A DNA stretch of 64,000 nt, taken from Streptomyces sp. MMG1121 (lineage in GTDB: Bacteria > Actinomycetota > Actinomycetes > Streptomycetales > Streptomycetaceae). The position numbers were made by a program, and so were the translations under genes. The notes under the pieces are model-generated. The model was not told the origin of the DNA and did not search any database. It saw only the letters and a program-made list of their open reading frames with translations. Positions 33,751 to 43,206 of the stretch are shown here, piece by piece (position 1 is the first letter of the stretch; every line of letters starts with the position of its first letter). Location of the stretch: NCBI RefSeq assembly GCF_001280015.1, contig NZ_LGDV01000096.1, forward strand, positions 1 through 64,000, read 5' to 3'.

Positions 33751-34923
33751 ATGACTGTGTCCGTGGAAGCGAAGTCCGTCGAAGCCAACGAGAGCCAGGG
33801 TGTGGCGAGCGGGAACGAGGGGGCGGCGAGCGGGAACGAGGTCTCGACGGCACTGCGACCGCACGCCGAGCACGCCTTCGCCGCCGAACTCACCGCACTC
33901 GCCCGGCAGGACGACCGCCCGCGCCCGGCCCGCTGGAAACTGTCCCCGTGGGCCGTGGCGACGTACCTGCAAGGCGGCACCCTGCCGGACGGCACGGTGA
34001 TCACACCCAAGTACGTGGGCCCGCGCCGCATCGTCGAAGTCGCCGTCACCACGCTCGCCACCGACCGTGCCCTGCTCCTGCTCGGTGTCCCCGGCACCGC
34101 CAAGACCTGGGTCTCCGAGCACCTGGCGGCCGCCGTCAGCGGCGACTCCACCCTGCTGGTCCAGGGCACGGCCGGCACGCCGGAGGAGGCGATCCGGTAC
34201 GGCTGGAACTACGCGCGCCTGCTCGCGCACGGGCCGAGCCGTGACGCGCTCGTGCCCAGCCCCGTCATGCGCGCCATGGCCGAGGGCATGACCGTGCGCG
34301 TGGAGGAGCTGACCCGTATCCCGGCCGACGTGCAGGACACGCTGATCACGATCCTGTCCGAGAAGACGCTGCCCATCCCGGAGCTGGGCCAGGAGGTCCA
34401 GGCCGTCCGCGGGTTCAACCTCATCGCCACCGCCAACGACCGCGACCGCGGCGTCAACGACCTCTCCAGCGCGCTGCGTCGCCGCTTCAACACCGTGGTG
34501 CTGCCGCTGCCGGAGAGCGCCGAAGCCGAGGTCGACATCGTCACGCGCCGGGTCGAGCAGATCGGCCGCTCCCTCGACCTGCCCGCCGCGCCCGACGGCA
34601 TCGAGGAGATCCGCCGCGTCGTGACCGTCTTCCGCGAGCTGCGCGACGGCATCACCGCCGACGGCCGCACCAAGCTGAAATCACCCAGCGGCACGCTGTC
34701 CACGGCCGAGGCGATCTCCGTCGTCACCAGCGGCCTCGCCCTGTCCGCGCACTTCGGCGACGGCGTACTGCGCCCCGGTGACATCGCCGCCGGCATCCTC
34801 GGCGCGGTCGTCCGCGACCCGGCGGCCGACCGGGTCGTCTGGCAGGAGTATCTGGAGGCCGTCGTCCGCGAGCGTGAGGGCTGGACGGACTTCTACCGCG
34901 CCTGCCGCGAGGTGAGCGCATGA
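33751..34923 (+). CDS. MoxR-family AAA+ ATPase
   Basis: 390 residues from ATG 33751, after ggaggggg. After a variable Glu/Ser-rich N-terminus comes the AAA+ core: Walker A in LLLLGVPGTAKTWVSEHL (GxxGxAKT, the MoxR form), Walker B as VRVEELTR, where the usual Asp-Glu is replaced by Glu-Glu, sensor 1 in FNLIATANDRDRG and an Arg finger region in SSALRRRFNTVVLP. MoxR ATPases act with von Willebrand A-domain proteins as chaperone-like or metal-insertase-like complexes. It is the first gene of the plus-strand operon, joined by 4-bp overlaps to the DUF5682 and VWA genes. Confidence 0.92.
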   Translation: MTVSVEAKSVEANESQGVASGNEGAASGNEVSTALRPHAEHAFAAELTALARQDDRPRPARWKLSPWAVATYLQGGTLPDGTVITPKYVGPRRIVEVAVTTLATDRALLLLGVPGTAKTWVSEHLAAAVSGDSTLLVQGTAGTPEEAIRYGWNYARLLAHGPSRDALVPSPVMRAMAEGMTVRVEELTRIPADVQDTLITILSEKTLPIPELGQEVQAVRGFNLIATANDRDRGVNDLSSALRRRFNTVVLPLPESAEAEVDIVTRRVEQIGRSLDLPAAPDGIEEIRRVVTVFRELRDGITADGRTKLKSPSGTLSTAEAISVVTSGLALSAHFGDGVLRPGDIAAGILGAVVRDPAADRVVWQEYLEAVVREREGWTDFYRACREVSA

Positions 34924-37466
34924 CCGGCTCCGGCCGGAGCACGGCGTACGACGCAGGTCCGCTGCTGCTCGGCGTGCGGCACCACGGGCCCGGCTCCGCG
35001 CGCGCGGTGCGGGCCGCGCTGACCGCCGCCCGGCCCCGGACCGTCCTGGTCGAGGGCCCGCCCGAGGCCGACGCGCTGATCCCGCTGGCCGCCGACCCGG
35101 ACCTGCGGCCCCCGGTCGCCCTGCTCGCCCACGCCGTGGACGAGCCCGGCCGCTCGGCGTTCTGGCCGTTCGCCGAGTTCAGCCCCGAATGGGTGGCGAT
35201 CCGCTGGGCCCTGGAGCAGGGCGTCCCGGCCCGCTTCATCGACCTGCCGGCCACGCACACGCTCGCGTGGAAGGGGGCCGACGAGCCTCAGGGGAGCGAT
35301 GAGCCTCAGAGCGGCGATGAGCCTCGGAGCGGCTGTCGACTTCAGGACGGAGAGGAGTCGCAGGACGCCTGCGATCAGGTCCGGGTCGACCCGCTCGCCG
35401 TTCTCGCCGAGGCCGCCGGATACGACGATCCCGAGCGCTGGTGGGAGGACGTCGTCGAGCACCGGGGCCCGGGCGAGCTGGATCCCTTCGCCCCGTTCGC
35501 CGCCCTGGAGGAGGCCATGGGCGCGCTGCGCGAGCGGTACGGTGCCGGCGGGCATGCGCGGGACCTTGTGCGCGAGGCCCACATGCGGCTCCAACTGCGG
35601 GCGGCGCACAAGGAGTTCGGGGACGAGGTGGCGGTGGTGTGCGGGGCCTGGCACGTGCCCGCGCTGCGCGCGAGGACCACCGTCGCCGGCGACCGGGCCC
35701 TGCTGAAAGGCCTGCCCAAGGTCAAGACGGACCTGACCTGGGTGCCCTGGACGTACCGCAGGCTGGCCCGGGCCGGCGGATACGGCGCGGGCATCGACTC
35801 GCCGGGCTGGTACGGCCATCTGTTCCACGCCCCCGACCGGCCGGTGGAGCGTTGGCTGACCAAGGTGGCGGGGCTGCTGCGCGAAGAGGACCGGTTCGTC
35901 TCCTCCGCCCATGTCATCGAGGCCGTCAGGCTCGCCGAGACCCTGGCGGCACTGCGCGGCCGCCCGCTGGCCGGACTGATCGAGACCACCGACGCCGTGC
36001 GCGCGGTGATGGGCGACGGTTCGGACATGCCGCTGGCGCTGGTGCACGACCGGCTGGTGGTCGGGGACGTACTGGGAGAGGTGCCGGACTCGGCCCCGGC
36101 GGTGCCGCTCCAGCGCGACCTGGCCCGCCGGCAGCGTTCCCTGCGGCTCAAACCGGAGGCGCAGGAGCGGGAGCTGGAGCTGGACCTGCGCGGGGACACC
36201 GACGCCGGCCGCAGCAGACTGCTGCACCGACTGCGGCTGCTCGGCGTCGGCTGGGGCGAGCCGGCCCGGTCGCGGGGGAGCACGGGCACCTTCCGGGAGA
36301 CCTGGCGGCTGCGCTGGGAGCCGGAGCTGTCGGTGCGGGTCGCCGAGGCGGGCGGGTGGGGGACGACCGTACGCGGCGCGGCGCAGGCCAAGGCGGAGGC
36401 GGACGCGGCGGCCGCGCGCACCCTCGCCGACGTCACCGCGCTCGCCGAGCTCTGTCTGCTCGCCGGTCTGCCGGACGCCCTGCCGGTCGTCATGCGGGTG
36501 CTCGCCGACCGGGCCGCGCTCGACACGGACGTCGGCCACCTCGCCCAGGCCCTGCCCGCCCTGGTCCGGTCCCTGCGCTACGGCGATGTGCGCGGCACCG
36601 ACACCGGCGCCCTGGCCGGGGTCGCGGCGGGCCTCGCCGAGCGCGTCTTCGTCGGCCTGCCCGGAGCCTGCGCCGCGCTCGACACGGACGCGGCGCAGGA
36701 GATGCGCGGCCATGTGGACGCCGTTCACGCGGCGGTGGTGCTGCTGGCGGAGAGTGTCGGTGTCCGTGCGGGCGTCTTTGCCCCTCCCGGGTCCGATCGA
36801 GCGGGGAAAGTCCCTTCGCCCGCCCGTGCCGACCCGAGCGGCACGAGCGGCACGAGCGCCCACGGTCATGACGGCGGCCTGGGCGCGCAGGGCGGTGCCG
36901 GACAGGGCGGTCTGCGGGACCGCTGGCGTGCCGTGCTGCGGACGCTGGCGCTGCGCGACTCGGTGGCCGGAGTCCTGCGGGGGCGGGCGGTGCGGCTGCT
37001 GCTGGACGACGGCGAGCTGGGACCTCAGGAGGCGGCGCGGCTGATGGGGCTGGTCCTGTCGCCGGGTACCCCGCCCGTAGACGCGGCCGCCTGGATCGAG
37101 GGCTTCGTCGGCGGCGGGGGCGGGCTGCTGCTGGTGCACGACGAGCGGCTGCTCGGCCTGGTCGACAGCTGGCTCACGGGGGTGCCGGCGGAGGCGTTCA
37201 CGGACGTACTGCCGCTGCTGCGGCGCACGTTCGCTGCGTACGAGCCGGGGGTGCGCAGAACGCTCGGCGAACTGGTCCGGCGGGGCCCGGGCGACCGGAC
37301 CGCCGGCCGGGCGGCACAGGGCGCGGCGGCACAGGGCTTCGCCGCCGAGCCGGACACCGAGCGCGCCGACGCCGTGCTGCCGGTGCTGCGGCTGCTGCTC
37401 GGCCTGGACGGAGAGCGACAGCACGAGACGAGCGATACCGACAGCTGTGCGGGGGTGGGCACATGA
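34920..37466 (+). CDS. DUF5682-family protein (MoxR-VWA-SWIM system)
   Basis: 848 residues; ATG overlaps the MoxR stop (ATGA). The N-terminus (LLLGVRHHGPGSARAVRAAL ... TVLVEGPPEADALIPLA) has a His-His-Gly motif followed by an EGP motif, and VVCGAWHVPAL lies near residue 240; these conserved polar blocks resemble the layout of TraB/erythromycin-esterase-like hydrolases, which is only an inference. The rest is long and helical. A charged insertion around residues 120-150 comes from three 18-bp tandem repeats. The next gene overlaps by 4 bp. From memory this corresponds to E. coli YehM in the yehLMPQ set. Role unknown. Confidence 0.82.
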   Translation: MTGSGRSTAYDAGPLLLGVRHHGPGSARAVRAALTAARPRTVLVEGPPEADALIPLAADPDLRPPVALLAHAVDEPGRSAFWPFAEFSPEWVAIRWALEQGVPARFIDLPATHTLAWKGADEPQGSDEPQSGDEPRSGCRLQDGEESQDACDQVRVDPLAVLAEAAGYDDPERWWEDVVEHRGPGELDPFAPFAALEEAMGALRERYGAGGHARDLVREAHMRLQLRAAHKEFGDEVAVVCGAWHVPALRARTTVAGDRALLKGLPKVKTDLTWVPWTYRRLARAGGYGAGIDSPGWYGHLFHAPDRPVERWLTKVAGLLREEDRFVSSAHVIEAVRLAETLAALRGRPLAGLIETTDAVRAVMGDGSDMPLALVHDRLVVGDVLGEVPDSAPAVPLQRDLARRQRSLRLKPEAQERELELDLRGDTDAGRSRLLHRLRLLGVGWGEPARSRGSTGTFRETWRLRWEPELSVRVAEAGGWGTTVRGAAQAKAEADAAAARTLADVTALAELCLLAGLPDALPVVMRVLADRAALDTDVGHLAQALPALVRSLRYGDVRGTDTGALAGVAAGLAERVFVGLPGACAALDTDAAQEMRGHVDAVHAAVVLLAESVGVRAGVFAPPGSDRAGKVPSPARADPSGTSGTSAHGHDGGLGAQGGAGQGGLRDRWRAVLRTLALRDSVAGVLRGRAVRLLLDDGELGPQEAARLMGLVLSPGTPPVDAAAWIEGFVGGGGGLLLVHDERLLGLVDSWLTGVPAEAFTDVLPLLRRTFAAYEPGVRRTLGELVRRGPGDRTAGRAAQGAAAQGFAAEPDTERADAVLPVLRLLLGLDGERQHETSDTDSCAGVGT
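35283..35336 (+). repeat. Three 18-bp tandem repeats inside the DUF5682 gene
   Basis: Units gagcctcaggggagcgat, gagcctcagagcggcgat and gagcctcggagcggctgt follow each other at 35283, 35301 and 35319. They keep the frame and encode an acidic EPQ-rich insertion (DEPQGSDEPQSGDEP) that should sit in a loop. Copy number may differ between strains. Confidence 0.75.
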
Positions 37467-38653
37467 CGACCGAGCCGATGGCGAACGACATCGGGACCGA
37501 CACCGGCGACCCCGCGAGGGAGCGGTTGCGGCGCTGGCGGCTGGTGCTCGGCGGGGACCAGGCCGACGGCACCGGATGCGCGCTGTCCGGCCGGGACGCG
37601 GCGATGGACGGCACGCTCGCCGCGCTTTACGGCAAGGGGGACACACTGCAGACGGGACGGGACCGTTCGGCCGGGCTCGGGGCCTCGGCACCGTCCGTGG
37701 CGCGCTGGCTCGGAGACATCCGGCGCTACTTCCCGTCCTCCGTCGTGCAGGTCATGCAGCGCGACGCCATCGACCGGCTCGGGCTCTCCTCCCTTCTGCT
37801 GGAGCCGGAGCTGCTGGCGGCGGTGGAGGCCGATGTGCACCTGGTCGGCACGCTGCTCTCGCTCAACCAAGCGATGCCGGAGACCACCAAGGAGACGGCA
37901 CGCGCCGTCGTCCGCAAGGTGGTCGAGGACCTGGAGAAGCGGCTCGCGACCCGCACCAGGGCCACCCTCACCGGTGCCCTCGACCGCAGCGCCCGCATCA
38001 GCCGCCCGCGCCACCACGACATCGACTGGAACCGCACCGTCGCGGCCAACCTCAAGCACTACCTGCCCGAGTACGGCACGGTCGTGCCGGAGCGGCTCGT
38101 GGGATACGGGCGGGCAGCGCGGTCGGTGAAGAAGGAGGTCGTCCTCTGCATCGACCAGTCGGGCTCGATGGCGGCGTCCGTGGTCTACGCATCCGTGTTC
38201 GGGGCGGTGCTCGCCTCCATGCGGTCGATCAGCACCCGGCTGGTCGTCTTCGACACGGCGGTGGTCGACCTCACCGACCAGCTGGACGATCCGGTCGACG
38301 TCCTCTTCGGCACCCGGCTCGGCGGCGGTACGGACATCAACCGGGCGCTCGCCTACTGCCAGTCGCAGATCACCCGGCCCGCCGAGACGGTGGTCGTGCT
38401 GATCAGCGACCTCTACGAGGGAGGCATCCGCGACGAGATGCTCAAGCGGGTGGCCGCGATGAAGGCGTCCGGGGTGCAGTTCGTGGCGCTGCTCGCCCTG
38501 TCGGACGAAGGGGCGCCCGCGTACGACAGGGAGCACGCGGCGGCGCTGGCCGCGCTCGGCACACCGGCCTTCGCCTGTACGCCCGACCTGTTCCCCGAGG
38601 TGATGGCGGCGGCCCTGGAGAAGCGGGCGCTGCCGATACCGGACACCGCATGA
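37463..38653 (+). CDS. Von Willebrand A-domain protein (MoxR partner)
   Basis: 396 residues; the ATG overlaps the DUF5682 stop. The N-terminal half is helical. The VWA domain occupies about residues 225-390: EVVLCIDQSGSM carries the DxSxS metal-site motif (Asp 231), GGGTDINRAL the conserved Thr, and VVLISDLYEGG the distal Asp, so the metal-ion-dependent adhesion site is complete. VWA proteins of this class are recruited by MoxR ATPases to act on a substrate protein. Probably the last gene of the operon; 119 bases separate it from the next gene's start. Confidence 0.92.
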   Translation: MTTEPMANDIGTDTGDPARERLRRWRLVLGGDQADGTGCALSGRDAAMDGTLAALYGKGDTLQTGRDRSAGLGASAPSVARWLGDIRRYFPSSVVQVMQRDAIDRLGLSSLLLEPELLAAVEADVHLVGTLLSLNQAMPETTKETARAVVRKVVEDLEKRLATRTRATLTGALDRSARISRPRHHDIDWNRTVAANLKHYLPEYGTVVPERLVGYGRAARSVKKEVVLCIDQSGSMAASVVYASVFGAVLASMRSISTRLVVFDTAVVDLTDQLDDPVDVLFGTRLGGGTDINRALAYCQSQITRPAETVVVLISDLYEGGIRDEMLKRVAAMKASGVQFVALLALSDEGAPAYDREHAAALAALGTPAFACTPDLFPEVMAAALEKRALPIPDTA

Positions 38654-38772
38654 CACCGGGCGGGAAAGGGGACATGGCTACCCATCGGTAACAGGGGGCT
38701 TGCGCGGCCGTGGGCGTGCCGTGCGAGGATCGGCGCAGCCCGCGCCGAGCCGACCCGAGGACGTTCCCCTCC

Positions 38773-39648
38773 TTGACCTTCCCAGCAGCCTTCCTCGGCA
38801 CCACCGTGCGCGTGCTGCGTACGGCGGGCGGGCGGCGCGCGCTCCAACTGGCGCTCCTGGTGGGCGGGTTGTTCGCGCTGGGGTTCCTCTGCGGCGAGCA
38901 GGCGCACGCGGCCGACGGGACTCCGCCGCGGGAGACCGTGACGGCGGTGCGGGAGTCGGTGACGTCGACGGGATCCGGGGCGGTCGTACCAGGGGACCCG
39001 GTCCGCGTGCTGCGCTCGGGCGGCGAGCGGGTCGTCACCTCCGTACGGGAGGTGGCGAGCGCCGTGTCCCGGACCGCGGAGGGCGTGTACCGGACCGCCG
39101 GGAACGTGTCCCGGACCGTGGGGAAGGCAAGGCCACGGGCCACGCCGCCTTCTCTCCCGCTGCCGGTTGAGCCGGCCCCGTCGACGCCGCAGGCGCAGGT
39201 CCCGGCACCGGGACCGCGGCAGGGGAGCGGCGGCACGGCGGCTCGGGCCGCGACTCCGGCCGCCGCCCCGGCTGCCGCTCCGGCCGCAGTACGGCAGCGA
39301 CTCGCCCGTAACGGGACCCGTACCCCCGGCAGGGCCGAACCGGCGCCGCTCGCGTCGTACGGCCCGCAGCTCACCCCCGCGCCGCAGCGCCCGGCGCAGA
39401 CCTCCGCACACCCCGGCACCGCCACCGTCGTAGGCGCCCCCGGTCGCCCCGCGCCCACCGGAGACCCGGACGGCGTCCTCGGCAAGCAGGCGGGCGACGG
39501 CACCACGTCCCGCCATAGTGACGCCTGCGCCTACGCCGTCACCCCGGGTGACCGGGCGCCCCTGTGGTTCGCCCCCCGCGCCGCCGCGCGCGGCGACGCG
39601 CCCCGGACCCGGGAACGGCACGCGGACATCCCCGTCTTCCCCGGCTAG
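38773..39648 (+). CDS. Secreted or membrane-tethered low-complexity protein
   Basis: About 291 residues from TTG 38773 (gaggac upstream; the frame is open back to GTG 38710). The N-terminus TVRVLRTAGGRRALQLALLVGGLFALGFLCGEQAHA is a good signal sequence ending at AHA. A helical part (VTAVRESVTSTG, VREVASAVSRTAEGVYRTAGNVSRTVGK) is followed by about 150 residues rich in Pro, Ala, Arg and Gly. No domain is recognised. A possible promoter (ttgcgc, 17 bases, gaggat) lies at 38698-38726 and would favour the TTG start over GTG 38710. Confidence 0.65.
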   Translation: MTFPAAFLGTTVRVLRTAGGRRALQLALLVGGLFALGFLCGEQAHAADGTPPRETVTAVRESVTSTGSGAVVPGDPVRVLRSGGERVVTSVREVASAVSRTAEGVYRTAGNVSRTVGKARPRATPPSLPLPVEPAPSTPQAQVPAPGPRQGSGGTAARAATPAAAPAAAPAAVRQRLARNGTRTPGRAEPAPLASYGPQLTPAPQRPAQTSAHPGTATVVGAPGRPAPTGDPDGVLGKQAGDGTTSRHSDACAYAVTPGDRAPLWFAPRAAARGDAPRTRERHADIPVFPG

Positions 39649-39696
39649 GTCTGCGCCTGCGCCAGGGGCCCGCCGATCACCGGTCGTGCGCGGCAG

Positions 39697-39760
39697 GTGA
39701 TCGACGGCCGACGGCCGATGATCCATGGCCGTTGATCCATGGCCGATGGCCCATCGCCGG
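39697..39760. repeat. Imperfect short repeats of gatccatggccg type
   Basis: The motif recurs as gatcgacggccg, gatccatggccg (twice) and gatggcccatcg variants within about 60 bases. They are self-complementary enough to fold. No function is evident. Confidence 0.45.
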
Positions 39761-39912
39761 CCGGTGGTTTCCCGACTCGCTTCCGTGGGGCGTCCGGACC
39801 CGGACGGCCGAATGCCGTCGGATCGTCCGGGCGGACCCTCACGGGTGAGGTGGCCGGTCCCCATAGGGGTGGGGGCCGACCGCCGCGGCCCCGGAACCAC
39901 CGGGGTCGCCCA

Positions 39913-39950
39913 GAGGCCTCACCGGGCCAACCCCAGCCCGGTGAGGCCTC
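39913..39950. terminator. 14-bp hairpin between the secreted protein gene and sucC
   Basis: gaggcctcaccggg (39913-39926) pairs exactly with 39937-39950 around a 10-base loop. There is no T-run. It probably ends transcription arriving from upstream. Confidence 0.6.
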
Positions 39951-40019
39951 GCACATCGCGCGAGGACGGCCCGTACGTCACCCGGATCGCGGCACGCCGT
40001 GCCACGGAATCCGGCATCA

Positions 40020-40035
40020 TGTGACAGGTATCACC
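40020..40035. promoter_or_regulatory. Crp-like site upstream of sucC
   Basis: tgtga, six bases, tcacc: one mismatch from the TGTGA-N6-TCACA pattern of Crp-family regulators, about 180 bases before the sucC start. Binding by the streptomycete Crp is a guess from the pattern. Confidence 0.35.
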
Positions 40036-40149
40036 GCTCAGGTGTGACCCGCGATTTAGAGGCCCCCCGCAAGCAGAGATAACCTGCGAGACGGACATGC
40101 CGCGCGCTCGGACACCGTGTGCGCCCCCCTTGTGACAAGCGGACGTCAC
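40032..40149. promoter_or_regulatory. sucCD promoter zone with GTGAC/GTCAC repeat
   Basis: gtgac (40132-40136) and gtcac (40145-40149) form an inverted pair with an 8-base spacer, 66 bases before the sucC start. No single clear -35/-10 pair could be chosen. Confidence 0.3.
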
Positions 40150-40214
40150 GTTGCCCTTCGCGGCACGCCCACGCATCCAACGAACCGCGAGATCACTGAT
40201 AGGGACGGAAGCGC

Positions 40215-41393
40215 GTGGACCTGTTCGAGTACCAGGCGAGGGACCTCTTCGCCAAGCACGATGTACCGGTGCTGGCCGGTGAAGTCATCGACACGCCTGA
40301 GGCGGCGCGCGAGATCACCGAGCGGCTGGGCGGCAAGTCCGTCGTCAAGGCGCAGGTGAAGGTCGGTGGTCGCGGCAAGGCCGGCGGCGTCAAGCTGGCC
40401 GCCTCCGCGGACGAGGCCGTGGCCCGCGCGACGGACATCCTTGGCATGGACATCAAGGGCCACACGGTCCACAAGGTCATGATCGCCGAGACCGCGCCGG
40501 AGATCGTCGAGGAGTACTACGTCTCCTTCCTCCTCGACCGTGCCAACCGGACCTTCCTGTCCATCGCCTCCGTCGAGGGCGGCGTGGAGATCGAGGAGGT
40601 GGCGGCCACCCGTCCGGAGGCTGTCGCCCAGACCCCGATCAACCCCATTGACGGTGTGGACGAGGCGAAGGCCCGCGAGATCGTCGCGGCCGCCAAGTTC
40701 CCGGCCGAGGTCGCCGACCAGGTCGCGAACGTCCTCGTGAAGCTGTGGGACACCTTCATCAAGGAGGACGCCCTCCTGGTCGAGGTCAACCCGCTGGCGA
40801 AGGTCGCCTCCGGCGACGTCATCGCCCTTGACGGCAAGGTGTCGCTCGACGACAACGCCGAGTTCCGTCACCCCGACTTCGAGGAGCTCCACGACAAGGC
40901 CGCGGCCAACCCGCTCGAGGCCGCTGCCAAGGAGAAGAACCTCAACTACGTCAAGCTCGACGGCGAGGTCGGCATCATCGGCAACGGCGCGGGTCTCGTC
41001 ATGAGCACCCTGGACGTCGTCGCGTACGCCGGTGAGAACCACGGCGGCGTCAAGCCCGCCAACTTCCTGGACATCGGCGGTGGCGCCTCCGCCCAGGTCA
41101 TGGCGAACGGCCTGGAGATCATCCTCGGCGACCCGGACGTCAAGTCCGTCTTCGTCAACGTCTTCGGTGGCATCACCGCCTGTGACGAGGTCGCCAACGG
41201 CATCGTCCAGGCCCTGAAGCTCCTCGAGGACCGCGGCGAGAACGTCTCCAAGCCGCTCGTCGTCCGCCTCGACGGCAACAACGCCGAGCTGGGCCGGAAG
41301 ATCCTCACCGACGCCAACCACCCGCTGGTGCAGCGCGTCGACACCATGGACGGCGCGGCCGACAAGGCCGCCGAGCTGGCCGCCGCCAAGTAA
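40215..41393 (+). CDS. sucC: Succinyl-CoA synthetase (ADP-forming) beta subunit
   Basis: 392 residues, GTG start. Beta subunit of the citric-acid-cycle enzyme that makes ATP (or GTP) and succinate from succinyl-CoA. The ATP-grasp domain opens with [22 protein letters not shown] and the typical [18 protein letters not shown], and holds the nucleotide-binding VEVNPLAK and [16 protein letters not shown] blocks. The C-terminal ligase domain has [18 protein letters not shown] and [17 protein letters not shown] followed by [16 protein letters not shown]. Length is normal. sucD follows after 27 bases. Confidence 0.97.
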   Translation: MDLFEYQARDLFAKHDVPVLAGEVIDTPEAAREITERLGGKSVVKAQVKVGGRGKAGGVKLAASADEAVARATDILGMDIKGHTVHKVMIAETAPEIVEEYYVSFLLDRANRTFLSIASVEGGVEIEEVAATRPEAVAQTPINPIDGVDEAKAREIVAAAKFPAEVADQVANVLVKLWDTFIKEDALLVEVNPLAKVASGDVIALDGKVSLDDNAEFRHPDFEELHDKAAANPLEAAAKEKNLNYVKLDGEVGIIGNGAGLVMSTLDVVAYAGENHGGVKPANFLDIGGGASAQVMANGLEIILGDPDVKSVFVNVFGGITACDEVANGIVQALKLLEDRGENVSKPLVVRLDGNNAELGRKILTDANHPLVQRVDTMDGAADKAAELAAAK

Positions 41394-41420
41394 GCACTCA
41401 GGACGAGGACAGAACACACC

Positions 41421-42305
41421 ATGGCTATCTGGCTCAACAAGGACAGCAAGGTCATCGTCCAGGGCATGACCGGCGCCACCGGCATGAAGCACACCAAGCT
41501 CATGCTCGGTGACGGCACCGAGGTCGTGGGCGGCGTGAACCCGCGCAAGGCGGGCACCACCGTGGACTTCGACGGCAAGAAGGTACCGGTCTTCGGTACG
41601 GTCGCCGAGGCCATCAAGGAGACCGGTGCGAACGTCACCGTCATCTTCGTGCCGGAGAAGTTCACCAAGGACGCGGTCGTCGAGGCCATCGACGCCGAGA
41701 TCCCGCTGGCCGTCGTGATCACCGAGGGCATCGCCGTGCACGACTCGGCCGCCTTCTGGGCGCACGCCGGCAAGAAGGGCAACAAGACCCGCATCATCGG
41801 CCCGAACTGCCCCGGCATCATCACCCCGGGCCAGTCGAACGTCGGCATCATCCCGGGCGACATCACCAAGCCGGGCCGCATCGGCCTGGTGTCGAAGTCC
41901 GGCACGCTGACGTACCAGATGATGTACGAGCTGCGTGACATCGGCTTCTCGACGGCCGTCGGCATCGGTGGTGACCCGATCATCGGCACCACGCACATCG
42001 ACGCCCTCGCCGCGTTCCAGGACGACCCCGAGACCGAGCTGATCGTGATGATCGGTGAGATCGGTGGCGACGCCGAGGAGCGCGCGGCCGCGTTCATCAA
42101 GGAGAACGTGACGAAGCCGGTCGTCGGCTACGTCGCGGGCTTCACCGCGCCCGAGGGCAAGACCATGGGTCACGCCGGCGCCATCGTCTCCGGCTCCTCC
42201 GGCACCGCACAGGCCAAGAAGGAGGCCCTGGAGGCCGCGGGCGTCAAGGTCGGCAAGACCCCGACCGAGACGGCCAAGCTCGCCCGCGAGATCCTCGGCG
42301 GCTGA
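41421..42305 (+). CDS. sucD: Succinyl-CoA synthetase (ADP-forming) alpha subunit
   Basis: 294 residues. Alpha subunit, which binds CoA and carries the phospho-histidine. The CoA-binding Rossmann fold begins [20 protein letters not shown], followed by [49 protein letters not shown] and [20 protein letters not shown] are diagnostic. The active-site His lies in [22 protein letters not shown]. Cotranscribed with sucC and ended by a strong hairpin. Confidence 0.97.
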   Translation: MAIWLNKDSKVIVQGMTGATGMKHTKLMLGDGTEVVGGVNPRKAGTTVDFDGKKVPVFGTVAEAIKETGANVTVIFVPEKFTKDAVVEAIDAEIPLAVVITEGIAVHDSAAFWAHAGKKGNKTRIIGPNCPGIITPGQSNVGIIPGDITKPGRIGLVSKSGTLTYQMMYELRDIGFSTAVGIGGDPIIGTTHIDALAAFQDDPETELIVMIGEIGGDAEERAAAFIKENVTKPVVGYVAGFTAPEGKTMGHAGAIVSGSSGTAQAKKEALEAAGVKVGKTPTETAKLAREILGG

Positions 42306-42321
42306 GCGTCCCAGGCGCACA

Positions 42322-42360
42322 CCGGCAGGCCCGTCCCGTCGTCCGGGGCGGGCCTGCCGG
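42322..42360 (+). terminator. Terminator after sucCD
   Basis: ccggcaggcccg (42322-42333) pairs with 42349-42360, extended inward by further pairs, and is followed by cgttctc. It lies just before the convergent sigma-like gene's stop (42370). Confidence 0.8.
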
Positions 42361-42369
42361 CGTTCTCAC

Positions 42370-43206
42370 TCATCCGGCCAGCGGCTCCAGTCTCTCCGGG
42401 CCGCCCTCGTGCGAGGTGTGCAGCTTCGTCCGCAGGGCCTGTTCGCCCTGGGACAACGGCCCCGGCGCGACCCGGGTCGGCACCCCTCCCACCGCCTGGG
42501 CGGGAGCGATCGGGGCCTCGTAGTGGGTCGGGGCCGTCCGCACCGCGAGGGCCGTCGCGCCGATGATCGCCACGGTGAACGCGATCGCCGACCGGGTCCA
42601 GAAGGCGTTCCGGCGCTCGCCGACGGACCGTACCGTCGTGGGTCTCGCGGCGCGCAGCCGCTGGGCCGAGGCCAGTTCGAGGAGCCGGCGGTGCAGCTCG
42701 GCGGCGTCGGCCAGTTCCGGGATCCGGGCCGCGACGGCCTGTCGGGCATGGGTCAGCCGGTTCGCGGCAGCCGGGGTGCTGGCCTCCGTCTCCGCCGCCG
42801 TCTCCGGCAGGTCGAGGCCGACGCCGTCGTAGAGGACGAGCGTGCGCCGGTACGACGACGGCAGCTTCAGCAGGGCGTGCAGCAGTGCGCGGTCGGCCGG
42901 GTCGGCTGGCGGCGGCCCCGGGTTCCGGTAGCGGGGGCGGAAACGGTGCCAGGGGGAGAGCGCGCAGTCGTATGCCACCGCCCGTACCCAGCCCGCCGGA
43001 TCCCGGTCCCGGGCCACCTCGGGCCAGCGCTGCCAGGCCAGCTGGAAGGCCCGTTCCACGGCCTCGCGGGCCAGTTCCCGGCGCCCGCAGAGCAGATAGG
43101 TCTGGCGTACGAGAGCGGGGGCGCAGAACGCGTACAGCGCGTCGAAGGCCTGAGTGGGCGTCAGAGGATCGGGGCTCTCCGCCTTGGGCTCGTCCAGGCT
43201 CGTCAC
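42370..43206 (-). CDS. Sigma-70 (ECF-like) protein with a C-terminal membrane segment
   Basis: 278 residues, GTG 43206 after ggaaggg. The first 165 residues fit an ECF sigma: region 2 (FDALYAFCAPALVRQTYLLCGRRELAREAVERAFQLAWQRW) and region 4 (ALLKLPSSYRRTLVLYDGVGLDLPETAAETEASTPAAANRLTHARQAV). Region 2 lacks the usual strong DDxxQ pattern. A membrane span follows (TRSAIAFTVAIIGATALAV) and about 55 residues outside. A sigma-like domain permanently fixed to the membrane is uncommon; it may be a regulated, membrane-held factor or a degenerate relative. No anti-sigma gene is next to it. The divergent intergenic DNA is notably AT-rich. Confidence 0.7.
   Translation of the reverse strand: MTSLDEPKAESPDPLTPTQAFDALYAFCAPALVRQTYLLCGRRELAREAVERAFQLAWQRWPEVARDRDPAGWVRAVAYDCALSPWHRFRPRYRNPGPPPADPADRALLHALLKLPSSYRRTLVLYDGVGLDLPETAAETEASTPAAANRLTHARQAVAARIPELADAAELHRRLLELASAQRLRAARPTTVRSVGERRNAFWTRSAIAFTVAIIGATALAVRTAPTHYEAPIAPAQAVGGVPTRVAPGPLSQGEQALRTKLHTSHEGGPERLEPLAG

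Larger units (their letters stand above)
39649..40214. other. Intergenic region upstream of sucC
   Basis: 566 bases without a convincing gene. The first part (39697-39760) has imperfect repeats of gatccatggccg. A strong hairpin lies at 39913-39950 and two operator-like repeats at 40020-40035 and 40032-40149. The sucC promoter should be between about 40050 and 40200. Confidence 0.5.

Noticed and set aside
40131..40149. Rex-like redox operator before sucC
   Set aside because: ttgtgac and gtcac are spaced 8 bases apart instead of the 4 in the known Rex pattern, and the outer bases do not match.
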